Positions 42,685-51,399 of a stretch of 64,000 bases of DNA are shown piece by piece (position 1 is the stretch's first letter; each line of letters opens with the position of its first letter). The notes under the pieces were generated by a model. It worked only from the letters and a program-made list of their open reading frames with translations. It searched no databases and was not told where the DNA came from. Location of the stretch: the NCBI GenBank assembly GCA_963798795.1, contig CAWCUZ010000002.1, positions 992,001 to 1,056,000 of the forward strand. Reading direction: 5' to 3'. Both the position numbers and the translations under genes were made by a program. This DNA is from CAWCUZ01 sp963798795. GTDB lineage: Bacteria > Acidobacteriota > Vicinamibacteria > Vicinamibacterales > SCN-69-37.

Positions 42685-44529
42685 CTATCCCTTGCCTTTT
42701 GGAATCCAGCCCGTGCCGAAATTGTCCCACGTTGTTCCTCGGCTGTCAGTATACGACCAGTGCGGAAGTTTGCCAGCCGGATGGCTTGTATCATTGTGCA
42801 GTGATTCCTTGGTCTTGGGGTTGTAGTAGGCTCCCTCACGACCGCCAGGCTCGCCTTTGCCTCGCCATTCCCAACCTTCCGGTATGTTCGAAGGATCCGA
42901 GAAGTCTGCCGGATCGGGAGCCGCGGCTGGGCCTTCGTCAGTGCCCTCTGCGGCGAAGACGCTCTTGATGCCGGTCACCGCCTGGCTGATGATCGGTTTG
43001 GCAGTGACGACGATCGCGGTGCCAATCGTAGCTCCGATCAGCCCGCCAATGAGACTGCCAAGTGGGCCACCGATCGTGCCAAGTTCGGCCCCCTCTATGG
43101 TGCAACTCACCACCTCGACGCAGTGTCCAGACGGATCGGTGTACCTAAGAGGGTTGTCTAGAGCATAGGTATAGCGATTGAAGGTCAGCGGCTGTTCGAC
43201 CGATGCATAGGCTAGCGGCCTGCGTGCTACGCCTTTCGTGTCGCTATCCGAACTCGTGAACCGCCCCACGACATTCCGGTAGTACCGGGCCCCGAAGTAC
43301 GTCCACGCCGACTCCGGGTCCAGCTCCTTTCCCGTGAACCGCCGCGGGTCGCCCCCGAGCGGCGCCGTGTCCTCCCCGAACGCCCCGTAGTCGTGCCGCG
43401 CGAGAATGGCGCCGCTCTGGTCGCTCAGCGCCCGCACCGAGCCCAGCGCGTCCACGTGGTAGTAGGTCACCGCCATCGTCGGCGCCGGCGCGAACCGGGC
43501 CACCGCCCACTTGGCCTGGTCCAGCGTCACCTGACACGTCGGGCTCGTGCCCGCGCAGCCGCCCTGCCACCCGGCGAAACTCTGCTGCGTGTCGGGGGTC
43601 GCCGTCAACGTGACCGCCTGGTTCGGCGTCACGTTCAGCGTGCAGGGGGTCGTCGCCGGCGTGCAATTCAACCCCGACGGACTGCTCGTCACCGTGCCCG
43701 TGCCGCCGCTGGCCACGTCCACCGTCAGCGACATCGTCGGCGTGTCGACGAACACCGTCAGCGTCAGCGCCTGGTTGAACGTGCCCGTCACCGTGCTCCG
43801 CGCGTACACGATCAGCCGATACTCGCCCGGATCCTGGTTCTGCACCGTCAGGCTGAACCCCGAGTTCGTGAACTGGCTCCCGTAGGCCGCGCCGATGTCC
43901 GGCCGCGAGCCGCCGTAGGTGGCCGCCCCGAGGAAGATCGCCGGGGCGCCGCTGCCGGGACTGGGATACGCCCACACGTGCACCGCGTCCACCCCGGGGC
44001 CCGTCTGTGCCGCCAGGTCCACCGCCCACCCCGCCACGGTGAACGGCTGCGTCGTCGCGGCGTTCTGCACGGGCGTGTCCACCCACATCAGCGGGTGCGC
44101 CAGGAGCGTCAGGTTCAGCACTCTGGTCTGGTTGAACGTCCCCGTCACCGTGCTGTGCGCGTAGACGATGATCTGCCAGGAACCGATGGGCTGATTGGCC
44201 ACCACGAGCCAGTAGGCGGAGTTCGTGAACTGGCTGCCGAAGGCCTGGCCGATGTCCGGCCGGGCGCCGCCGTAGGTCGCCGCGCCGAGAAAGACCGGCG
44301 CCCCGCCGCTGGGCGTGCCCCAGATGTGCACCGCGTCCACGCCCGTGCCCGTCGCCGCGTTCGTGTCGATCGCCCAGCCCGCAATCTGGAAGGGCTCCGC
44401 CACGCTGGCGGTGTTGGCCGGCGTGTCCACCGCCATGTGCGGTCCCGGCTGCGCCGCCGCTGGGCGCGCCGCCAGCAGCAGACACGCCGTGAGGCCCACG
44501 AGCGCCAGTCCGATTCGGTCTGCTCGCAT
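42685..44529 (-). CDS. Toxin cassette 1: intact Rhs-core protein with Ntox37-like tip
   Basis: The 614-aa protein is complete and is the cassette nearest the RHS gene. Order: Sec signal (GLALVGLTACLLLAARPAAAQ), two Ig-like repeats, InlB-B-like domain, Rhs core (YYHVDALGSVRALSDQSG to DNPLRYTDPSG), a glycine-rich hydrophobic segment (IGGPLGSLIGGLIGATIG), and a C-terminal domain. That domain has EGWEWRGKGEPGGREGAYYN, PKTKESLHNDTSHPAG and PHWSYTDSRGTTWDNF, close to polymorphic toxin type 37 (Ntox37). The glycine-zipper stretch could help membrane passage; that is inference. The start at 44529 lies 8 nt after the 241-aa gene ends. Confidence 0.82.
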   Translation of the reverse strand: MRADRIGLALVGLTACLLLAARPAAAQPGPHMAVDTPANTASVAEPFQIAGWAIDTNAATGTGVDAVHIWGTPSGGAPVFLGAATYGGARPDIGQAFGSQFTNSAYWLVVANQPIGSWQIIVYAHSTVTGTFNQTRVLNLTLLAHPLMWVDTPVQNAATTQPFTVAGWAVDLAAQTGPGVDAVHVWAYPSPGSGAPAIFLGAATYGGSRPDIGAAYGSQFTNSGFSLTVQNQDPGEYRLIVYARSTVTGTFNQALTLTVFVDTPTMSLTVDVASGGTGTVTSSPSGLNCTPATTPCTLNVTPNQAVTLTATPDTQQSFAGWQGGCAGTSPTCQVTLDQAKWAVARFAPAPTMAVTYYHVDALGSVRALSDQSGAILARHDYGAFGEDTAPLGGDPRRFTGKELDPESAWTYFGARYYRNVVGRFTSSDSDTKGVARRPLAYASVEQPLTFNRYTYALDNPLRYTDPSGHCVEVVSCTIEGAELGTIGGPLGSLIGGLIGATIGTAIVVTAKPIISQAVTGIKSVFAAEGTDEGPAAAPDPADFSDPSNIPEGWEWRGKGEPGGREGAYYNPKTKESLHNDTSHPAGKLPHWSYTDSRGTTWDNFGTGWIPKGKG

Positions 44530-44537
44530 GGCGTCCC

Positions 44538-45263
44538 TCACTGCCGCGTGATCGCCACCAGCCGGCCGGCCAGGGGCTCGAACTCGAACTGATAGGTTTG
44601 CGGGTGCCCCGCCCCGTCGGTGCCCGTCACGGGCAGCACCCAGGCCGGCCGCGCCCGAAACGGTTTGCGCGGCCCGGCCTGTGTGTCGTCGCGATACTGG
44701 AACGTCACCGCGCCCGCCTGCGGCGCCGCCCCGAGGAAGGCCGTCCAACGCGCCGCCTCGAAGTGCAGCGCCGCCGGCGCGGTCCGGTCGTCCTGCGTCA
44801 CGGCCCCGGCGCTGATCAGCCACCCCAGGGCGTCGGCGTCGGCCCACTGGGGATGATCCGTCAGCGCCTGTCTGAACGCCCGATTGCGCGTCTGCTCGAC
44901 CAGCGCCCCGCTGGCGGCGTAGCGCGCGATCGTGCCGCCCGCGCCCCAGTCCAGCACCGCGTCGAGCAGCGCCGGCGGCTGGCTGTCCCGTTCCTGGCGC
45001 AGCGGGTTCACGGCATCCTCGAGGTGCATGACCAGCGTCGACCCGGCGGGCTGCAGCGTCATCCGCACCGAGCGCCTCAACAGGTCTGGATAGGCGACAC
45101 CCAGAAAGTCCTGCGCGGCGCCCAGCGCCGCGGGAACGGCCGGTGAACGGTTCTGGCCGCTCACCTGCGCACCCAGGGGAGCCGCCAGGACGGTGACGGC
45201 GAGTATCGCGGGAGCGAGGCCGCGCAGGGCGGCGGCGCACGTGGTCCGAGCTGGCCTGGTCAT
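44538..45263 (-). CDS. Secreted 241-aa protein coupled to the RHS gene
   Basis: I do not recognise a family. A signal peptide is evident (LRGLAPAILAVTVLAAPLGAQ). The body has LGAAQDFLGVAYPDLLRRSVRM and a beta-rich C-terminus with RPAWVLPVTGTDGAGHPQTY and LAGRLVAITRQ. The ATG at 45263 overlaps the RHS stop (ATGA), so both are made together. Fragments of its 3' end precede cassettes 2, 4, 8 and 9. It may be a chaperone, linker or adaptor between RHS and toxin proteins, but nothing in the sequence proves this. Confidence 0.75.
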   Translation of the reverse strand: MTRPARTTCAAALRGLAPAILAVTVLAAPLGAQVSGQNRSPAVPAALGAAQDFLGVAYPDLLRRSVRMTLQPAGSTLVMHLEDAVNPLRQERDSQPPALLDAVLDWGAGGTIARYAASGALVEQTRNRAFRQALTDHPQWADADALGWLISAGAVTQDDRTAPAALHFEAARWTAFLGAAPQAGAVTFQYRDDTQAGPRKPFRARPAWVLPVTGTDGAGHPQTYQFEFEPLAGRLVAITRQ

Positions 45264-48200
45264 CGGCGTTCTCCTGGGACTCGAAAGACGGGTTGTGGCC
45301 GGCCGGGCGCCGGTCCGTCGCGCCCTCGTGCCGGCAGGTGCTCGGCAGCCAGCGCCGGAGCGCTCGTCATGGTGATCGTGACGGGCTCCGACACGGCCAC
45401 GTCGTTCGCGGTGGTCACCACCCGGGCGAAGAACGTGAACGAGCCGGGAGGCAACGGCGTGTTGGTCCAGTTGACGGCGTACGGAGCGCTCGTGGCCTGA
45501 CCGATGTAGATGCCGCCGTTGTAGTACTCGACGCGCGCAATGTCACTGCCCGTCACGCTGGCCTGGAGGGTCACCGTCGAGCCGCTCTGAAACGAGTCGT
45601 TGTTCTCCGGCGACGTAATCGCCACAGACAGCGCCGGCGGGGCCGGCTGCGCCACGCCGAGCGAGGCCAGAAGCTGCGACCCGAGGTACACGTACTCGCG
45701 CACCACGACGGGATCGGGCGACGCCTCCAGGTACTCCACGAGCAACTGCCCGCCTGGGCCGTGCACGTAGTAGTGCGTGCCATCGGCGGCCGCCTTGACG
45801 ACGCGCTGATTGTCGGCGTCGTACTCGTAGGTGGTTGTCTGGCCGCCAACGGTGGCCGAAGCCAGCATGTTGAAGATTGAATAGGTGTACGTGCCGCTCG
45901 GGTCGCTGGTCAGGTCGCCGGCATTGTCGTAGCCGTAGTTGCCCGACTCGGGTCCGGAACCGGAGACGTGCGTCAGCCGCTGGGTCGCGTTGTCGTAGGT
46001 GTAGCTGTTCCCGCCGCCGTACGTGCGGTTGCCGTACGGATCGTAGGTGAAGCCATTGCTCCCGAACCCGGTGACGCTCGTCAGCCGATCCAGGCTGTCG
46101 TAGCCGTACCCGGAGCTGAACGCCAAGCCGCGCTCATTGTCCGTGATGCTGGTGACATTGCCGGCGCCATCGTACCCGTACGTCAGGTTGAGCGGACCGC
46201 TGGTGAGATCTTGCGGTCGATATCGGTCGTCGAATCCGGTGGTCGCCGTCAGGTTGTTGCCGAACTCCAGGAAGGACACCGCGCCGGATGGATGGTGTGC
46301 GACTTGGCTGGCGAACGTGTGCCCATCGTGGTCGGTGACTCCCGTGATCCGATTACCGCTGTCATATGCGTAGACGATCTCTCGGTCGGTGGGGTAGGAC
46401 ACTTCGATCACGTTGTCGCGCCCGTCATAGTCGTAGGCCACCGTGAAGTCATGGCCTCCGACCGACAGCGTCTCCTGGCTGAGCCGGTTGCCGTAGAACG
46501 TCCGGTGCAGGTCGATCACGCCGTGCAGCGCCCGCGTCTGGTTGTCAGCGTCATCGTACACGAACGATTCGTCTTCGGTGGTGCCAGGCGCATCGATCGC
46601 GGTGAGACGGTCGTTGTCGTCGTAGGTATAGGTGAACGTGCCGCGGCTGTCTGTGCGGGCGCTCATGTTGCCGACGCTGTCCCGCCCATACGTCGTCGAG
46701 CCCGACTCGGGCTGCGACTCGTCCGTCAAGAAATTGTGGGTGTCGTACGACCAGGTTCGTTGCGCTCCGTCCTGCGGGGCGACCCGCGTGAGACTGCCGA
46801 CGGCGTTGTAGCTGTAGTACCAGGTGGTCCCGTTCGCGTCGTCGACGCGGGCCAGCCGCCGATCGTCGGGATTCCCGAAGGCTTCCCAGTGCTGCACCGT
46901 GTCGCGACTGAGCTCGTCCGAAATCGTGACCGTGTTGCCGGAAAAGTCGTAGCCCACCGCTCCTGCTGGATGGGTCACTGACGTCACGCGGCCCAGCGCG
47001 TCGTAGCCAAAGTCCTCGCCCAGGCTTCCGTTCTCGACCGGGTACGTCTGATGCGTTTTCCTTCCCTCCGCGTCGTACGACGTCGATGTCGTCACGCCGA
47101 CGGCGTCATTTGTGCCGATCGCGCGACCGAAGCCGTCGTACGACGTGACCACTTGGCTGGCCCCCCTCGTGACGGTCATGGTCCGCGCCCCGTCGTTGTA
47201 GGCCGTTGCTGTGTCGTCCCCGATCTGGGTGTTGCCGACCCCGACATGCACGAGCGTCTCGCGGCCGACGTCGTCGTAGCTGTAGCTGGTCGTGACGCCA
47301 TTCCGCGCCTCCGACGCAACGGTCCCGTCGGAGTTGATCGTGCGGGCGATCACGTCGCCCTTCGGACGGGTCGTGTCCTTGAGCGCGCCCCAGTCGAAGT
47401 TGTACCTGGTGTCGTGCCCGTTGGCGTCGGTGCGTTTGCTGACATTGCCGAGCCCATCGCTTTCGAACGTCGTGAACACGCCGTAGACCGTCGCTGATTG
47501 CATGAAACCAGTCGTCGCGTTGTACGCGTAGCTTGACGAGAACGAGTCGCCATCCACCGTCACCGTGGCTCCGGTCACCTTCGCTCGAATGTAGGGTCCG
47601 AAGTCCTCCTTGTAGGTAACGGCCGTGTGCCGGGCCAGCTCTCCGGTTTCGTCGATGGAATTCGGATGACCGTAGTCGCCGTAGTCGTTGGCCGAGTAGC
47701 CGTAACTCGTCGTGTACGTCGATTCACCGCGTTGAATCGTTCGATCCGTCAGTCGAGCCGTGGCATACTCCGCTGAGGCGCGGCCCGACAGGTAGACGTC
47801 CTCGAAGTCAAGGCTCTCCGTTTGGATGACGTTGCCCTGTAGGTCCTTGACGGTGCGCGAGTCCTGCACGGGCCCGACCTGTCTGCTGTACAGGTCATAT
47901 TCATACTCCACTCGATTCACGGGCCCAAAGACGCTGGAGCCGTGGTACGTCCATGCGAAGGTCCACGTTCCGCCCGTGACGTCGGGCCCATCGGTGCTTC
48001 GGATCGTCGGCATTGAACCGTAGACGTCACTTTCGAGCTCCTGCAGCTCGAACGTGTAGCCCACGGTGCCGCCCTGCGGCGTCGTGACGGTCATCGTGCC
48101 GTCCGCGCTGCCCGTGTACGCGTATTCCCAAGGCTCGCCTGCCGGTGGCAGCGCCTCTGTCAGCTCACCGCAAATCGGATCGCAAGCCTCGTTCTCGTAC

Positions 48201-49006
48201 GTGTACGTCCACGTCCGTGAGCCGTAATGCATGTATCGAGGCCAATCCGTGTTCGAGCTGCCCTCATAGTCGAATGTGATGGTTCGCGTCTCGCCAGCGC
48301 CCAGGTTCTGGGTCACGGACGTCAGCGTGGCCTTCGGCCCGGCAAGGTCTGGCGACCACGAGAGCGACACCGTGTTGCCAAACCGATCCGCAATCTCCGT
48401 CACATAGCCAACAGACCAGGCGGGCGGGTTGGATTGAACGAGGTTGTACTCCGCCGTCAGGCCATTGGGCAGGTTCAGGCGGAGGTGGTTCGGCTCATCG
48501 AACTCATACAGCCAGAACTCTTTGGTGATCACCTCGTCGCCGCCGTCAGTTCCGGTTGGCCAGACGCTCTGATGCACTGCGCCGTCAACCGTCGTAAATC
48601 GCGGCAGGCTCCACTCGTCCTGGTTGTCGTCGTAAAGCGGGACAGCCGGCGACACCGTCATCGGGACGCCAGCGACCCCGAACCGCCACAGCGATCCATG
48701 GTGGTTGAACGTCCGGACGAAGTCGAGGTTGAACCCGCCGTTTCCTGGCAGGCTCAGGTCCGTGAACGTGAGGAGCACATTGCCGCGGAGCGGGTCGATG
48801 TACTCGAAGGGCAGGGGCGAGTAGTAGTCCTGGTGCGGCAGAAAGCCCTGCACCTCATAGGCCGGGCTCGGCTGGGACTGCCTCACCTCGACTTGGGTGC
48901 CGAGGCCGGCAGCCAGAGCAAGCGCGAGGGCCGCACGCGATAGAACGAGGCGCGCGCGCGGCCGCGCTGCGCGATTGTGGTTGCGACGATTGGTTCGCTC
49001 ATTCAT
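45260..49006 (-). CDS. RHS/YD-repeat protein without toxin tip
   Basis: The 1248-aa protein has an N-terminal signal-like segment (VLSRAALALALAAGLG), a non-repeat region with PLRGNVLLTFTDLSLPGNGG typical of secreted RHS proteins, then many YD repeats such as YSYDDVGRETLVHVG, YDALGRVTSVTHPAG and YEYDADNQRVVKAAADG. It ends with VVREYVYLGSQLLASLG and a bacterial Ig-like domain (VAITSPENNDSFQSG to VSEPVTITMTSA), then a short basic tail. The Rhs core domain and toxin that normally close such proteins are absent. Both occur instead in the downstream cassettes. Confidence 0.88.
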   Translation of the reverse strand: MNERTNRRNHNRAARPRARLVLSRAALALALAAGLGTQVEVRQSQPSPAYEVQGFLPHQDYYSPLPFEYIDPLRGNVLLTFTDLSLPGNGGFNLDFVRTFNHHGSLWRFGVAGVPMTVSPAVPLYDDNQDEWSLPRFTTVDGAVHQSVWPTGTDGGDEVITKEFWLYEFDEPNHLRLNLPNGLTAEYNLVQSNPPAWSVGYVTEIADRFGNTVSLSWSPDLAGPKATLTSVTQNLGAGETRTITFDYEGSSNTDWPRYMHYGSRTWTYTYENEACDPICGELTEALPPAGEPWEYAYTGSADGTMTVTTPQGGTVGYTFELQELESDVYGSMPTIRSTDGPDVTGGTWTFAWTYHGSSVFGPVNRVEYEYDLYSRQVGPVQDSRTVKDLQGNVIQTESLDFEDVYLSGRASAEYATARLTDRTIQRGESTYTTSYGYSANDYGDYGHPNSIDETGELARHTAVTYKEDFGPYIRAKVTGATVTVDGDSFSSSYAYNATTGFMQSATVYGVFTTFESDGLGNVSKRTDANGHDTRYNFDWGALKDTTRPKGDVIARTINSDGTVASEARNGVTTSYSYDDVGRETLVHVGVGNTQIGDDTATAYNDGARTMTVTRGASQVVTSYDGFGRAIGTNDAVGVTTSTSYDAEGRKTHQTYPVENGSLGEDFGYDALGRVTSVTHPAGAVGYDFSGNTVTISDELSRDTVQHWEAFGNPDDRRLARVDDANGTTWYYSYNAVGSLTRVAPQDGAQRTWSYDTHNFLTDESQPESGSTTYGRDSVGNMSARTDSRGTFTYTYDDNDRLTAIDAPGTTEDESFVYDDADNQTRALHGVIDLHRTFYGNRLSQETLSVGGHDFTVAYDYDGRDNVIEVSYPTDREIVYAYDSGNRITGVTDHDGHTFASQVAHHPSGAVSFLEFGNNLTATTGFDDRYRPQDLTSGPLNLTYGYDGAGNVTSITDNERGLAFSSGYGYDSLDRLTSVTGFGSNGFTYDPYGNRTYGGGNSYTYDNATQRLTHVSGSGPESGNYGYDNAGDLTSDPSGTYTYSIFNMLASATVGGQTTTYEYDADNQRVVKAAADGTHYYVHGPGGQLLVEYLEASPDPVVVREYVYLGSQLLASLGVAQPAPPALSVAITSPENNDSFQSGSTVTLQASVTGSDIARVEYYNGGIYIGQATSAPYAVNWTNTPLPPGSFTFFARVVTTANDVAVSEPVTITMTSAPALAAEHLPARGRDGPAPGRPQPVFRVPGERR

Positions 49007-49327
49007 TTGCGCGGTCCCGGTGGAAAAGACGAAAAAACGAGAACTCGTGTCGCCCTGCGCCTGCTCTTCGCGCCAAGTGCAGGATAGAGCTCAGACTGAG
49101 ACGGAGTAATACCATAGGGGGGTAGTAGCCGGGGCAACATTTTTTCGACTCGGGACTCAAGGGCACATTGACGAACTCCAGCGACACTTTTTCGGGCCTG
49201 TGCGGTGATGCGAGGCAGTATCACCTCACCCGCCGGCAGTCGGATGGCGGGCCGAGTACGGGACCCAACGCCTGAGAACTGAGGCCGAGTGCCTGACGGC
49301 TTCGGGCCCGCGGCCTATACTGGTGAG
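49007..49327. promoter_or_regulatory. Divergent promoter region between RHS locus and bipA
   Basis: These 321 bp separate the minus-strand RHS gene from plus-strand bipA and should contain promoters for both. A perfect 11-bp palindrome (CTCAGACTGAG, 49090-49100) lies beside an unusual G-run (ATAGGGGGGTAGTAG, ~49114-49128). Either could be a regulator site for the toxin operon. I see no credible gene and cannot place -10/-35 boxes. Confidence 0.4.
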
Positions 49328-51166
49328 ATGTCCCGTCCGCCGTCGCAGACGCAGGAGATCGCCAACCCGCTTCTCAGGAACGTCGCCATCGTCGCGCACG
49401 TCGACCATGGCAAGACGACGCTCGTGGATGCGCTGCTGCACCAGAGCGGCATCTTCCGGTCGAACGAGCGCGTCATCGAGCGCGTGATGGACTCGAACGA
49501 GCTGGAGCGCGAGCGCGGCATCACGATCCTGGCCAAGAACACCGCGGTGCACTACGGCGGGATCCTCATCAACATCGTCGACACGCCGGGCCACGCGGAT
49601 TTTGGCGGCGAAGTGGAGCGGACGCTGTCGATGGTCGACGGCGTCATGCTGCTCGTCGACGCGTCGGAGGGCCCGCTGCCACAGACGCGGTTCGTGCTGC
49701 GCAAGGCGCTGGAGCGGCGCCTGACGCCGATGGTCGTCATCAACAAGATCGACCGCGCCGACGCGCGCGCCCAGGCGGTGCTCAACGAGGTCTTCGACCT
49801 GTTCATCGACCTCGACGCGACCGAGGACCAGCTCGATTTTCCCGTGCTCTACACCGACGCGCGCCGCGGCACGGCCACGGCCGATCTGGGCACCCCCGGC
49901 ATGGATCTCCGGCCGCTCTTCGACGCGGTCGTGCAGCGGATGCCTGCGCCGCGCGGATCGGCGGACCGGCCGCTCCAGGCGCTGGTCGCCAACCTCGATT
50001 CGTCCGACTACCTCGGCCGGCTCGCGATCGGACGCGTGTTCAACGGACGCGTGAAGGTGGGCGACGCGATTGCCGTCTGCAAGCTCGACGCCAGCATCCA
50101 GCGCACGACGGTGACGAAGCTCTACACGTTCGAGGGCCTGAAGCGCGTCGACACGACCGAGGCGGCCGCCGGCGACATCATCTGCCTCGCGGGGATTGCC
50201 GACATCATGATCGGCGAGACGATCGCGGACGCCGAAGCGCCCGTCGCCATCGCGACGATCGCCGTCGACGAGCCGACCGTGTCGATGATTTTCGGCGTGA
50301 ACACGTCGCCGTTCGCCGGCCGTGTGGGCCAGTTCGTGACCTCGCGCCAGATTCGCGACCGGCTCGACCGCGAGCTGCTCGGCAACGTGTCGATCCGCGT
50401 GGAGCCGACCGACACGCCCGAGCAGGTCAACGTCATCGGGCGCGGCGAGCTGCAGTTGTCGATCCTGATCGAAATGATGCGGCGCGAGGGCTACGAGCTC
50501 CAGGTATCCCGCCCCGAGATCGTCACGCGCGCGGTCGACGGCGCGGTGATGGAGCCGGTGGAGGAGCTGGTCATCGACGTGGCCGAGGAGTTCCAGGGCG
50601 TCGTCATCGCGCAGGTCGGCCAGCGGCGCGGGATGATGACGCGGATGATCAACCACGGCAGCGGCCGCATCCGGCTCGAGTTCCGGATTCCGGCGCGCGG
50701 CCTGATCGGGTTCCGGTCGCAGCTGCTCACGGAAACGCGCGGCACGGGCCTGATGCACCACATCTTCGCCGGGTGGGAGCCGTGGCACGGGCCCATTCCG
50801 TCGCGGCCGACCGGCGCGCTGGTCGCCGACCGGGCGGGCCAGGCCACGGCCTACGCCATCGCCAACCTGCAGGAGCGCGGCGAGATGTTCATCGACCCGA
50901 GCACGCGCGTGTACGAGGGGATGATCGTGGGCGAGAACTCACGGCCGAACGACCTGGACGTGAACATCACCCGCGAGAAGAAGCAGACCAACATGCGCGC
51001 CTCGACGGCCGATGAAGGCATTCGCCTGATTCCGCCCCGCCGGCTGAGCCTGGAGCAGGCGATCGAATTCATCAACGACGACGAACTGGTCGAGGTGACG
51101 CCGCAGGACCTCCGGCTGCGCAAGAAGATCATGGCGGCGAATCAGCGTCCGAAGCGGCAGGATTGA
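49328..51166 (+). CDS. bipA: Translational GTPase BipA/TypA
   Basis: BipA is a ribosome-binding GTPase of the EF-G family, involved in ribosome assembly and stress adaptation. The 612-aa length is normal. G motifs: AHVDHGKTTLVDAL (G1), RERGITILAKNT (G2), DTPGHADFGGEV (G3), NKIDR (G4). C-terminal BipA signatures are EFRIPARGLIGFRSQLLT and REKKQTNMRAS. I chose the ATG at 49328 (MSRPPSQ) with GGTGAG before it; an upstream ATG at 49289 adds 13 residues unlike the family. Confidence 0.95.
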   Translation: MSRPPSQTQEIANPLLRNVAIVAHVDHGKTTLVDALLHQSGIFRSNERVIERVMDSNELERERGITILAKNTAVHYGGILINIVDTPGHADFGGEVERTLSMVDGVMLLVDASEGPLPQTRFVLRKALERRLTPMVVINKIDRADARAQAVLNEVFDLFIDLDATEDQLDFPVLYTDARRGTATADLGTPGMDLRPLFDAVVQRMPAPRGSADRPLQALVANLDSSDYLGRLAIGRVFNGRVKVGDAIAVCKLDASIQRTTVTKLYTFEGLKRVDTTEAAAGDIICLAGIADIMIGETIADAEAPVAIATIAVDEPTVSMIFGVNTSPFAGRVGQFVTSRQIRDRLDRELLGNVSIRVEPTDTPEQVNVIGRGELQLSILIEMMRREGYELQVSRPEIVTRAVDGAVMEPVEELVIDVAEEFQGVVIAQVGQRRGMMTRMINHGSGRIRLEFRIPARGLIGFRSQLLTETRGTGLMHHIFAGWEPWHGPIPSRPTGALVADRAGQATAYAIANLQERGEMFIDPSTRVYEGMIVGENSRPNDLDVNITREKKQTNMRASTADEGIRLIPPRRLSLEQAIEFINDDELVEVTPQDLRLRKKIMAANQRPKRQD

Positions 51167-51214
51167 GGTGTCCGCGGCGGCGCCGGCAAGGCCTTCGGTC
51201 CTGCGTCCGGTGGG

Positions 51215-51326
51215 CCGCTGAACCCCGGGGTGGGCCAGTGGCCCAGGCGAGGTGGCCGAACGGGCGGCGTCGTGCGGGCCAGCGGCCCGCCCAGGTGGTT
51301 CGCTGGCCCAGGGTGGGGTTCAGCGG
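51215..51326. repeat. Large imperfect inverted repeat
   Basis: The arms 51215-51238 (CCGCTGAACCCCGGGGTGGG...) and 51303-51326 (its near reverse complement, CTGGCCCAGGGTGGGGTTCAG...) enclose a GC-rich centre with a smaller palindrome (CGGGCCAGCGGCCCG). It lies between bipA and the next VWFA gene. It could act as a terminator or be a mobile palindromic unit. Confidence 0.6.
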
Positions 51327-51399
51327 ACCACCAGGCGCGAACTGCGACCCCTCAGCCGCTCTCTTCCCGCCGATATACTGGGCCCACGGGAGATCCCCC

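Noticed and set aside
14463..49006. Type VI secretion delivery of the Rhs toxins.
   Set aside because: No VgrG, PAAR, Eag chaperone or Tss gene is present, and the cassettes carry Sec-type signal peptides. Delivery by another route after export is more consistent.
14463..49006. Integron or phage-type cassette array.
   Set aside because: There is no integrase, no attC-like sites and no phage genes. Cassettes are joined by homologous cores and remnants of the 241-aa gene.
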